This document shows positions 1 to 11,434 of a stretch of 64,000 nt of DNA, piece after piece; position 1 is the first letter of the stretch; the number at the start of each line of letters is the position of its first letter. Position numbers and translations under genes: made by a program. The stretch is from positions 1,376,588 through 1,440,587 of the forward strand of contig KL647293.1 in assembly GCA_000727475.1 (NCBI GenBank). Direction: 5' to 3'. The DNA is from Sarcocystis neurona. Lineage: Eukaryota; Apicomplexa; Conoidasida; Eucoccidiorida; Sarcocystidae. Below the pieces are notes generated by a model. It was not told the origin of the DNA and ran no database searches. It worked only from the letters and a program-made list of their open reading frames with translations.

Positions 1-3000
1 AGCAAGCTTGGCAATTAAACAGTAGACCTTTTGCAAAAAAGGAAGCCTGCAACAGTGAAACAGGTCCCCAAATGCGACGAAAACGAGGCACATTGACGTC
101 CAACGGGAGAAAGGTGCTGTGTCGGACGGAACACTCGAGTGAAAAAAGAGACTTGTATGTTAAGCCACAGACAGATAACGCAACGTTAGGAAAATAAAAA
201 TTCCCACGCTGATGTAAATAGTTCCCCGCATCTGTTCAAAAGACAGTATCAGGACTAGTATGGGTAAATAATGTAAACGAAAATCGGAGATTGTCACTCA
301 AGTCCGGTTGTCCGTCGAAACGACGAGTGTAAAAATCAGTGTATCGCTGGGACGTCCACCATGTCCCATGCTGAGACAGGAGCCTCGGCATATATACACG
401 AACACGTGCAGATGTATCCATATATATACGAATATGGATGACGTGTGAAGCTACACATACGTGTGTACTACTCAAGAATGTGCCGATTTGTATACGTGCG
501 TATGTATATCTATATATATATATACTTGAGATAACAAAGCACACGAAGTGCACACACACGTTTTCGCTGACACCTACACGTTTGTGTACACGTGTGTAGA
601 GTTGACGAAATACCGCTGTCAGAGTGCGGAAGGACCAGCTCCTGCCTAGATTGCCCTGAAACGCAAGAAACTATGACCCCGGCATACATGAATGTGCATG
701 CACGGATATTAGACCGGACGAGCAACAAACAGTGGAAACGAAATACGTACGAGGGTTTCGCCCGTCTAAAAAATCCTAGCACCCGGAAGTCCGCCGGGAA
801 CGTTGCTCTTTGTTTGTCACTGAACAGTGTTATCCGAGGAGGCGACAACTCGCTCGAAGACTCCGGAAGAGTACGGTGTACGGACACTCCAAAACTGCAC
901 CCTTGGCACATACGTAGTCATCAATGGTCGTCGCACACGACAAGCACAAGATGATCCATCACTGTTGCTTCACGGTACATATTTTACTTATTACAAAGGT
1001 ATGGCACACACTTGTACGCGTAGAGGTACATAATCATTAAAACTATCCATGCAGCTACATAGCATCCATCTACAACGCGGCACGACTAAAACGCGTGTTG
1101 AGGCTACGAGGTCAGGTCGTGTACCTCAGCGACCCCTTGTTCAAATTGACATCCTTCCATCACGGAATCATCTGGTACCTTTCGGTGCGTGTACCTCGCT
1201 GTTGAGTATCCTTCATGTGGTATTTGCATTTTCCTTCGCTACTTGGGATTACTGGCGGTATCCTTTGCGGCACCGGCTCTGATGCTTATCGATACGAAAT
1301 ACGACTGGACTGAAGGGCAAATACGTTTCGAAGAGGACGAAAGGGTGGAAAACGTAAGTTAACGAGTTATCCTCCCGGCTTCAACAAGCACACGCTGACA
1401 AAGGCCGTTGAATAAGTGATGGAAGTAATCTGCTGTGCGTGCATGTCGCCCCTCGCTTTGTCGGGCAGCTACAGGAGGATGTTTCCCACCGCGGATCCGT
1501 CGTCTTCAGACAGCCACATATATACAGGCGTGCATTTGTACCCGTATCTGTAATGTACAGGCGTTCACCCGCACTGGAATAAACACCTCCTACTACACGT
1601 ATGTGTGCATACGTGTATCTGTCTCCATACTCCAGACGCTCCGTACAATTACGGAGGGATGTGGTAGTGCACCCCACGCATAATGTATCTGTACAGATGG
1701 TGTTATCTGCACATAATTGAATACACTTCGTCGACTGTGGAGAGGATACTAAAGGAAACGGAAGAAAAGTTTACAATATCGAAGCATCTGGAGACGCCAC
1801 ACAAATGTCTTGCCGTGAGCGCTCTGCATGCGCCGTGTGGTTCCGCCACACTGTACCAAGGAAGAGACTGGCAGTTGAACCCCCTACCGCACGTACCCGT
1901 ATCATCTATGTGCTTGCGTAGGCATGCATCGATTGGAAGAGAAGAGAAAATCTGTGAACGTCTAAAGTCCAGCTCCAAGGAGAGGGATGCACTTCTCTTA
2001 TGTTTGAACGCTTGCCCCGTAGTCGCTCGCTAGGGTTGTAGAGAGACAAGAGCAGTCGCCTCAGGGGGGCGGCGAATGATAATACGCAAGCAACAGTGCG
2101 CAGTACAGATGTGCTATCAAGTAACTCAACGGCTTAGATTCTTCATGGAAGACCTGAGTGACTGCGCTTTCTTGCTGGAGGTCCATCGCCTCTGCGTCCT
2201 CTGAAAAGAGATTCTGACTCCGTGACAGGCTTATTCCTCCCCGTTACGTGTCTTCCACGGTTACAGATCGTCAGAACTCTCACAGACGACGTTATCACGA
2301 GAGTGTGAATGTCGTCCATGGTGTCTTGCGCATTCCTGCAAATTTGATGGTCGAATTGCTAAGTGAAGGTTTTTCGTTTTCGCGTACACCGCCGCACGGC
2401 TGGGAGGCTTACGGTTGAAGCACGAGCCAGTCGAGACCTTGTTATGAGGTTGCCATTCTGACCACATTATATTACACAGGACAGCTAAAGGCACCACGCA
2501 GGCACTCAAAGGTCTTCATAAGTACGTTTCCACAGTGGCTCGTCTGTTAGAACCCATGCGCGGAGAGCTCTTTCGTGTTAGTATACGGGCACAAATACAC
2601 GAGATTTGCAAGGTGGCATAGCGGCATACAAGTGTCTCCACGCGTGCGCTTCTTCGGATTCATGCATAAAGTCCGTAGGCGTGATAGCTGACCTGTGTAT
2701 GTGCTTGCGCACGTATGTTTGAGAACATATTTGTTGTGTATGTAGGCCTGTATACATGCGAAAGACGTGCACGCGTATCTTTGTACACCTGCTCACCTAC
2801 TCGCTTACGTATTGTGATTGAATGTTTGCACCTACACAGGATACGTCTACGGAGATATATTCACGTGGTAAGTCCCCTACAAATGGATGCAGTGGTAGAT
2901 GCACACGTGTATACTCATGCGTGCGTCTGTGCGCCATCTCGGTCCGCACAGATGAGAGCAGTGCACCACGTCCTGCGCGGGGCCCGCTACAAGGCCCTAT

Positions 3001-5736
3001 TTGCGTGTACAGAGACGTACACACGTGTTACATGCATTCAAGTGACGATAGATTTCTGTGAAAATTTCTTGTGCAGTGCTCGACAGGGTGTATTTTCTCC
3101 GTCAGCAACATGATAGTGGTACATCTCATCAATGGATCGCTTAATAAAAGTGCTGTTGGATTCCTCAGCACACAAATATGTGTGGTATACACATACATAT
3201 ATGTGTATTTTTCGTGTGTGAGCTGGATAACCCTCAAACACCGCGGATCAGAAGCTTCTAACAGCCTACGATTGCCTAGGTAAAAATTCTGGTGTATACG
3301 ACGGGGACACACGTCACATCCTTCCATACTGATTCAATTTTGAAGTAATCCTTCGGGGCTCCGGACACGTGATAGTCTACGGAGTACCCACTGGAAGACC
3401 AGCGCCGGTAGAACGCATAAATTGCCGTCGGGGCCGCAATTCAAAGCTTAAGTACGGTGATGGGCTGCGCTCGAAATAAACATCTCACATTTTTCCCGGC
3501 GGAGCCAATGGTATCCGGGGGACCAAGCATTTTTGCGAAGAAAGCTATTCAAAGCAGGCGGACTAGACGGAATCGCGTGTTCTGCCTAGTACTGAAGATG
3601 TCTGTGTTCCTGGGAAGCTGGAAGCGCGTCACGTTTCCATAAACAATGACTTCTTCCAGCCATCTTGTAGTTGTTGACATCTCACTCTGTTTTAGAGTTC
3701 CCTTTCACTTTCTCTATTGACTGATTGCGCGAACGAGAGAAATACTACTTCATATAAATGCGATAGACGTCTTATATACTCGAATAGAAGGCTGCTTACT
3801 TCTGATGTCTAGTGACCCACCTACAGGAATTGCTGTCATTTGAAATCCTAAGACTAAACTTATTTGAAAGACGGAATTTGGGCTCTTCTGTTCATCGCAG
3901 TGTTGCTACGTCGTAACCAAATGAAACCTGCGGGCTGAAGTTCCGAAAAGTTTGATGAAGCCACATGTCGCTACATTGGAAAGGTTAAGTAGACCCCACT
4001 TTTTCGTTTGATGGGTGGAAGGGCTCTGCGAAATTATTTAATGACGACTGTGCTTCCAGGAATCAAAGGCACTGGCTTCATCAGCGGTGTCGTTGGTGCT
4101 ACGTTCAGCACGTCGCTCTGGCCCCTAGGTGAATGCACTCATCCTCATTGTTTCCCTCTCCTCTACGTTTACCACTGTGGCTACTCGTAGTGCAGCTAGC
4201 GGGGAGGAACTACCGTGGTAACGGTGGGACGGCTACATACACGCGACAACGAGTGAGTAACGGAGAAAATTGTTGTGAACACACATTCTACAGCTTGTAT
4301 ATATTGAAATGAAATTGGTAAGCTCACAAAACCAAAGATGATCTCAAGCTGACTCGCAGTCATCGCCAGGCACCCTCCATATCCTTCCTTGCATTGTCAC
4401 CTGCTTCTTGACTGCGGGAAAGACCGCCACGTTTTAGTTTCCGGGTGGCATGCGTAGGTATCCCGCCAGGCACACAGGAATGTAGGGCGCATATCTGTCT
4501 GTGTGTTAGGCCAGTGGCGAACAAAGTGCCAAGATCCGCAGCAAGAGTGTCGCACTCTTTTTCCCCTGATTACGCAAAAGAATGCCACACCCTCTCGCCG
4601 GGGATTCGCGCAATGACTAACTGTAGAGGCCTCGCGCATGCACACGAGGCTTGCCTGATGCCCTTCCACCACATCCACCGAGATGTAGACACGTACACAA
4701 GTTCAGACATATCAACATGAGATGCTACAAATCAGCGCTTTGCCACAAAGTCACCTACGTATACTCTATGTTTGAACATCACGATAGTGAAGTCTCGGTG
4801 GAAACATCCACAACGTTTCCGCCAGTCGCTGCATCTGCGGGTCTTAGCGCACTCTCTGATTCCTGCTGCTTCGTCCCCGTTGTGCCCTTCCTTGCTGTCC
4901 CGCCATTTGGGAGCACGACTAGACTATACGAATAACCCGGCTGCCAAAGAAGAGGAGCCAGACAGACCTACATGGTGGTCTGTAAACACCTATGCTCACC
5001 TAAGCGCCGACTGCGAGACGCGTCGAGACAAGTATATACACATACACATATATCTGTATACACACCTACACGTGCACACAAAAATCACAAAATCTTTGCT
5101 CCCCTGTGTGGGACGCGCACCCACGTTACGTCAAGCGTGCAGCGAACTGTGTCCTACGCACTGTTCCCGCGTCGTCCTCTTGAGCCGCGGAGCATCTCCT
5201 CTTGACAAACTCCTTGTTCCACGATTCTATTTCCCTTTCTATCTACTGCCCTCTCCGTCTAATCGTCAGCACACTCCTGCCACACTACGACGGGAGTCGC
5301 AACTCAAAGAGACAAACACGCACTTCTTGAGAATCCACGTTCGTGTGTGCTTCACCAGCTAATTCTATTCCACACGTGCCCACACGACAACTGTACTTCT
5401 TTTTCTAAGTAGAGCGGTACACGCCGTAGTGCCTCTTCGCATTCAGAGGAACGTATGGGCGTGCGCTCGTGCAAGTTTTGTGGTACCTTCTTCCCTGTGT
5501 GCGCACAGACCCGCGCAGCCAGCGCCTGTGTCCTTCGGAGCTACCGTGAGAAAGGCACTGCCAACGTTTCCCGCGTCTGTCCGCACGCTCATTTCTCTGC
5601 TCTGCCTTGTCACTGATTGCTTGGTTTGTTTATCAAACGTGTCCTTCCGCACTTTGTTGCAGGCAGACCCGCCAAAGAGGCAGCACCAGCAGTAGGTGGG
5701 GATAGCCTTTGCTGTTTCTCGTAAATGATCCAACGG
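1..5736. other. Gene-poor region downstream of the C2/PH-like gene
   Basis: I found no coding region here that I can support. Open frames are short (the longest is about 196 codons at 4772-5362, plus strand), differ in composition from the recognised exons, and contain no motif I know. The DNA is of mixed composition with CGTA/TACG-rich stretches and a short TA run near 509-523. It lies beyond the stop codon of the minus-strand gene at 5737, so the part next to 5736 probably includes that gene's 3' untranslated region; no convincing AATAAA-type signal was seen on the minus strand. Small exons of an unrecognised gene could be hidden here. Confidence 0.5.
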
Positions 5737-6333
5737 TTATCCCTCATTTTCCTGGTCGCCCCTTACTTCATCGTCGTACATGAGTCCCTGCGCCATGCGG
5801 TTCTTCAGTACTGAAACTCTGGGTCGAACGCTTTCATCAGCGGCGGTCTTGCGTGGAGACAACATACGGCGTTTCTCTTGCAGTTTTGATTCATCTCCAC
5901 GAGACCCTTCACGTCTGTTGGCAGCATCACGGCTGCTTTTTCGATGGCTGCTCCTCCCTCTGGCGCCGCTGTGGCGCGGTGTCGCACTGCCGCCCACATC
6001 CCCTTCTCTGCGTTTCGAAGCAGGAGAAACGACGTCGCTGCCATCCTGCTGTTGTCCAGCAGCTGCCCCTTTGCTGTTGCCCGCCCCGGCAATTCCAGGG
6101 AGCTGTGGAGAAATGAGCTCTGGGTGTTTGTCGATATACTCACGCAGCTTCTCAATAAATTCAAACAGCCCATCAGTCCACAAGTTCCTGTCACGGTCCA
6201 CCCGCTGGAAAAATAAGTCATGCACACCGTCGCGGTCATGGTAGCGCACGTAAAAACAGTGACGGTCATGCCTATCAGGTAACACGAGACTTATACCCAG
6301 AAATGAGTACGAGCCCTTCTTCTTCAATCCACT
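5737..6333 (-). CDS. Exon 4 (terminal) of C2/PH-like gene
   Basis: Acceptor GCTGCAG|AGTGGA, phase 0; 198 residues then a stop at 5739-5737. It holds the rest of the PH-like domain (SYSFLGISLVLPDRHDRH, FYVRYHDRDGVHDLFF, VDRDRNLWTDGLFEFIEKL). A basic, Ser/Arg-rich tail follows and ends in an acidic DDEVRGDQENEG. Confidence 0.8.
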   Translation of the reverse strand, partial: SGLKKKGSYSFLGISLVLPDRHDRHCFYVRYHDRDGVHDLFFQRVDRDRNLWTDGLFEFIEKLREYIDKHPELISPQLPGIAGAGNSKGAAAGQQQDGSDVVSPASKRREGDVGGSATPRHSGARGRSSHRKSSRDAANRREGSRGDESKLQEKRRMLSPRKTAADESVRPRVSVLKNRMAQGLMYDDEVRGDQENEG

Positions 6334-9300
6334 CTGCAGCATACGCACCCAGACACACACACAGGATGCGCACACCGGCAGAGCTACACAGATGTACGGA
6401 AATGACTTCCTGTATTCAAGGCCGCAGAAAGTGATTCACAGAGACAACCGCGCCGAGTGCCAAAGCCAAAACCGCGTATAATATAAAGCAGCAACAGCCA
6501 TGGTAGCCAGCAGAGCCTGAGCGGGAGTATTGTGTCGCAGCAAGCGCAGCGGCTCACAAGGGGGATGCAGAGAACAGGCTTCCAACATCGGCAGATTCAC
6601 ATCCACAGACAACCGCTCTTGCCGGCACCAGATATGACGCGGTGTGACTGCACAGAAGGCAGCGTGCAGCACCAGAGCTCATTCCTCCGCAAACATTGCG
6701 ACAGAAGCCCCGGAATACAGAAGGCACTAGTCACCAATTTCGTATATATACTTCAAAGCCACACACTGTTACAGTTCTGCAGTACAAAAGGGACAACGCA
6801 GCAGAAGCCTTATTGCTGCGGTAGAAACACTTGGCGCATCTCGACTCCACGAGACCGCCTCCCACGTAACCGATCGCTCACAACGATGAAAGAACTGTCA
6901 AATATATGCTTCTTCAGGGCAGTCGATCCCACAAATTCACCCCTTTCTACAGTGCTCTCGGCGTACAACTCAGTTTCGTACGTACACCTCCGTATACACG
7001 TGTCTCGCGTGTTATCCATTGGTGCATGTAGACGTTCGCCAATTTACACACATTCTTGCGTCTATTTTGCACAATTCATGCGCGGCAAATGCAGTGGTGC
7101 AGCGAAAGAGTTCAAAGTAACAAGCTATTCCGGCCGCGAGAATTCAGACGAACCTTCCCGCCTCAGTGCTCACTGTGCTTGGCGGTGACGAATGTTCCGT
7201 CAACTACAACTCTCTCTCCCAAGGAAGGAGCTGACTTGGATGCGTACTCCACTTTTCTACATTCCCCTAGACTAGTGGAGGATCATGCCGTTCTTCCACA
7301 TCCACAGATATCCTAATATAAACAAGCGAGTCTTGCTTCTCTCGTCTTCTTTGCTACAGCAGCGACACAACACATACGTATGTGTCCATTTACATACGTG
7401 GATAGACACATAATTGCACACGCAATTGTAGTAACCACGAGCGCGCAGAAAGCGAGGCAGTCCACCCGCTGTTCGATGCAAGCGTAGCAGAGGGACTCTA
7501 GCAGCACGCATGCCAACGGCACCAGCAGATCATAAGTTGGCAGACGCTGCACGAGCAGCAGAGGCGACGCGAGAAGCGAGGGTAGCTGACTGTATTCTGA
7601 ATCCAGCAGCGCGATGCTGCTTACCAGGCAATCATCCTTGGAGTCCCAAAACTGCCAGTCCCACTTCCCGTTGTTTCTTTCCACGGCGCGGAAGTAAATG
7701 TCCCTCCACGCTCCGCCTAGCGTCCGCATCTGCTTGAGAGGGCCTTCAAGGACTGTGGAGAGGAAACGAAGCCTATCGAGCTCACTCATGTGGAGGAGAT
7801 CCACCTGCAGCGTCTCTCCACGTGCTTCTGCTTCGTACTGCGCATGCAGCAGTGCCTGGTGAAGCAGCGGACTCATTTGGAAGTCTCCAAGATTCACCTT
7901 CGTCGTATCTAGACGGTGGAAAGACAGCTACACATATAGGACGCAGCAGACCACCAGCAGCAGCAACAGCAGCAGTAAACCCACCGGCGCATAGTGCGAC
8001 CAGCCGCACCAAGGTACAACAGCGGAGAATAGGCTGCTACAGCCTCCACAGATGCCGCGGAGCGCGTCGATTCAGAGTGCCTTCAACAGCCAACAGGTGC
8101 ACCAGCGGAACTCTGTGTAAATACCCGCCGAAAAAGCAAAAACTCAGGAAAACCTTCATGAGCAGGTTACAATCGCAGCAGATTACACCATTCCGCAGCA
8201 ACATCAATAACCGCGAAAGGCAGCACCAACAGCACAAGCAAAAATGAGCTGTGGCAGCAGCAAGCACCGGCAACACCAGTAGCGGCACGTAAAAGTAGCT
8301 GAAGATAATGAACTTCGATAACATCAACAGCACCAGCGGGTAGCACTACGAACAGCAGATGCAGAAACCAACAGCAACAGCAGCGACCAGCAGCTCTACA
8401 AGTAGCAGCACCTGCAAAAAACTCTGACAGAGTAGCAGTCGCAACGGCGGACGACGACAGCAGCAGTGACCGCAGAAGCCGAAAGCTGCAAAGGCAGCAG
8501 ATGGTCGCCCTGCGCGCACTGTAGCACAAGCTGCAGAGAGCACCGGAGACACCAAAGAAGGTCCCCTAGGGAGCAAAGCTGTAAACACAGGGCATATTTG
8601 AAGAAAAGTAAGAGAAAGAAAAGACGCCCGGTGTTGGCAGGGGGGAAAGGAAGCCTTTACGCAATCAAACCTTGGAGATACGTTCATGTCACGCAGAGAG
8701 ATATGGAGGAAAACGAGGTGGAGAGTGATGGAGGAGGAGTGAGGAACGTTGACGGACATGCTGGACGACTGCGTCTCCAAGATAGAGGAGGGGGTAGCGG
8801 CAGAGTTGAGAGAGAAAAAGAGCATTTCAAAGAAGTGATAACTGGAAAGAGACAGCACGACTGCACGAACGCAGGTGCAACAGAACGGGCAGAAGCACTT
8901 TACGCAGAAGAGCAGAGACGAGCACACCCGTGCAGAAATGGTAGTCTGTCCGCCTGTTAAAGTGATCCACTGCACCTTGAGCAAGCAGGTGGTAGACCGG
9001 ATAATGCAGGGAGGAAGGAATATATTGTGACGCGTCAAAAATAAGGACGGAACGCCAGGATTTCGCGCAGCACGAGGCAAGACAAACGGAAGAGGAATGT
9101 TGCAGTTACGAAAACATCCTGAAAAAAACAGGCCCCCACTGCTCAGAGCTGGCGGAGGAGCTGCAAGCAGCACACGACAGTCACAGGCCTGCGAAAGGGT
9201 GGCAAGGAGTGTGCTCTGCAAGCTTCTGCGCAGGAAGGAAGAACGCTACGTACGGGCGCGCGCACAAGTTCCTCAGGCGTCCGATTTGACCCCCCACTGT

Positions 9301-10722
9301 CCTCTTTGCTTTTTGGCTTCGTTGTGCCTACCAGTACTTTGCATGTCGTTTTGCCTTCCCTGCTGCAGAAAAACCACTGGCGCTTGGGAAAGCCTGCGTC
9401 TATCAAGTCTCCTTTTACGGAGAGAATTGCCTCTCCTATGTCGTCTGTTTTCATCATTACTTGCTTCCTCACTCGGACCTGCACCTCGTTGTCCGCCTGC
9501 CGCACGTGAAGCCGCAAGCGTTCCTACACCACAACAGCAACAGCAACCCCGTTTCAACGGGCTACAAAGCCTCTGCTGCTATTGCGGTGAAGTACACCTG
9601 CTTCGGAATGTTCCATATTCTCTCCTTACATGTAGGTTACAACCGGTAGTTATACACATATAATATATACATACATATGCGTACAACAACGCACGCTACA
9701 TATGGGCGTACGTATACATATATATATATATGTAATAAATGTATATTTGCGTGCAACTTTGTCTGCTACGTATGTGTATACATATATATAATATATGTAT
9801 ATTTGCGTGCAACTTTGTCTGCTACGTATGTGTATCTCTCCCTCTATCTGTCGCTCTCTCTCTCTATACATATATATTTAGGCATGCGATACTGTATGGT
9901 ACGTATGTATACGCATACGTTTATATACATTGTGCACGCTACAAGGTACACGGGCAGCAGGGGTAGACGATCCGGCTGCCGCACCAACAGTCACGCAAAA
10001 AACTTCTCGTCACTCCTTGTAGCCGTGTTTGCTTGTAGACCGTTTTTCTTCAACACTGTTGGAGACAGACACAGATGTGGAAAAGTTGGTAACTACAAAT
10101 ATCCTGAGGGAGACAGACACACACGAGTCACGCGGCGCATGCAGTAGTGCCCACGCTGCGATGGCGTCAACTACCACAAAAACGCATTTAGCAGATTATC
10201 TGTCCACAGTGCTAGTGAGAAGGCTGATGAGGTTTCGTGTTGAAGCTAAACTGGCCCACACTCGTCCATCTACGGTCCACACCTAAGAGGATAGCGCTGC
10301 ACGAAAACTTGCCTATGCAGACACACGCCTTGCTGCAGTGGAAGCAACATCTGCAGAGTATACGCGTTGGGCGACCACAGCATCAAAAGCGTAACTGGAG
10401 AGGGCAGTAGTCGACTGTCCAGCTGAGCCAACAGTGAAGAAGCGGTTACTACTTGCACGGGAGCACCATCCCCCAACACACGCAGATACATTTGTACCAC
10501 GTAAAGAGAGAACATAAATATATACACATATGCATGTATCTATGCATATCCATACAAGTGCACAAACACAAACACGTCAGCACCTCTGCGTGCAGAACTC
10601 CGCGTGGACAAACCCAGTCAAGCTTGGGGGTGCAGACATTTAGTACACGCAAACACACCTCAACCTATCTCTGTCTGTGTACACATGTATAAAGGCATAT
10701 GCATATATATATATACATAGTC

Positions 10723-10755
<33 letters not shown>

Positions 10756-11434
10756 CACCCAGCTATACATGTGAGCCCCTACAACTGCAAGTCGAAAGCG
10801 GCACACGCACACACACACACACTTTCGGCTAGAATTCATATATATATGTGTATATAAATTTCTCCATTGATGGAGCGGTTAAGTACCGCGTTTGCGTTTT
10901 CCACTTGCAGGTTCGACATGCGTGTTCTGTGTAAACGAACCGTTACACTGCGCCACGCTCACCTTCACGCAGATAGAGATAGGACACTCATGCATATACA
11001 TATATATATACATATATATATATGCATATATATATATACGTGTTAACATTATGCTCACAGACATACGCTCACGTATGACCACATATATATACGTATATTA
11101 ATGCACTCAGCTGGTAGCAAGCGTAGCGTAGTACCTGAATATCGACTCGTCCTTTATTTGCCTCACATGCAACGGTTTTAACGGAGCAGCGTCCCACGTC
11201 AAAAGCTACGCTATACCTCCCGCTGCTGGGCGCATTTAAGATTTCGTGAACTTCCACCAACATGTCAAATTTCTCATGGTCATGGCAGCCGCAAAAGCGA
11301 TACGCTTTGCCAATGGCAGAGCACTCAGAAGGGTGAGGAATGCTGCGTCTCTTCTTGTACAAGCAGACAGATCCCACCCCGCAGCAGCAAGTTGCTACGC
11401 AGCAAGCTACTGCTGCCGGATCCAGGAAAAACAT
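5737..11434 (-). CDS. C2-like and PH-like domain membrane-associated protein (4 exons)
   Basis: Spliced minus-strand gene: exons 11434-11135, 9523-9332, 7897-7625 and 6333-5737, giving about 453 residues; all junctions are GT-AG in phase 0. Seen in the sequence: residues 1-31 are hydrophobic and Cys-rich (a CCC run) and end in KKRR, which suits a signal anchor or a palmitoylated membrane segment. Residues about 45-170 look like a C2 beta-sandwich (FDMLVEVHEI, then a strand with QADNEVQVRV, then DDIGEAILSV). Residues about 210-330 look like a PH fold: GPLKQM, WRDIYFRAVE, WDWQFWDS, FYVRYHD, and a final helix with a Trp (NLWTDGLFEFIEKL). The last 120 residues are charged and probably disordered. 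I do not recognise a named orthologue. By analogy with other C2 and PH proteins, lipid or membrane binding is inferred, probably at a cytoplasmic membrane face. The start is the first ATG of the first exon that precedes the hydrophobic stretch; it has A at -3. The frame is open further upstream without an ATG. Confidence 0.75.
7625..7897 (-). CDS. Exon 3 of C2/PH-like gene
   Basis: Acceptor ACGAAG|GTGAAT and donor CTG|GTAAGC, phase 0, 91 residues. It covers the last C2 strand, a charged linker and the first strands of the PH-like domain (GPLKQM, GAWRDIYFRAVE, GKWDWQFWDSKDD). An alternative acceptor ten or so bases upstream (TCTAG) would put the exon out of phase and was not used. Confidence 0.75.
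7940..8560 (-). repeat. CTG-rich tract before exon 3 acceptor (minus sense)
   Basis: On the plus strand this is CAG/AGC-rich; read along the minus-strand transcript it is CTG/TGT-rich and lies just upstream of the exon 3 acceptor. It gives spurious poly-Leu/Cys/Val open frames. The same placement recurs in the introns of the plus-strand coatomer gene. Confidence 0.7.
9332..9523 (-). CDS. Exon 2 of C2/PH-like gene
   Basis: Acceptor GTGTAG|GAACGC and donor CTG|GTAGGC, both phase 0, 64 residues. It supplies the second half of the C2-like sandwich (RLHVRQADNEVQVRV, DDIGEAILSVKGDL, KRQWFFCSREGK, TTCKVL), which joins smoothly to VNLGDF in exon 3. Confidence 0.75.
9739..9835. repeat. Two copies of a 41-base direct repeat, period 56
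   Basis: The segment starting ATGTATATTTGCGTGCAACT at 9739 recurs almost perfectly at 9795, separated by a TA-rich spacer; a more degenerate third relative lies at about 9675-9715. It sits in intron 1 of the minus-strand gene, inside the TA-rich core. Confidence 0.85.
10700..10760. repeat. (TA)n microsatellite
   Basis: Long uninterrupted TA run in intron 1 of the minus-strand gene; a similar TA block lies at 10995-11040. Confidence 0.9.
11135..11434 (-). CDS. Exon 1 of C2/PH-like gene
   Basis: Begins at the ATG on 11434-11432 and encodes 100 residues: the Cys-rich hydrophobic N-terminus and the first half of the C2-like domain, ending GRVDIQ. The donor follows as CAG|GTACTA, phase 0. Confidence 0.75.

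Noticed and set aside
6532..7188. 218-codon plus-strand open frame
   Set aside because: Lies in intron 3 of the minus-strand gene, has no recognisable domain and ordinary mixed composition.
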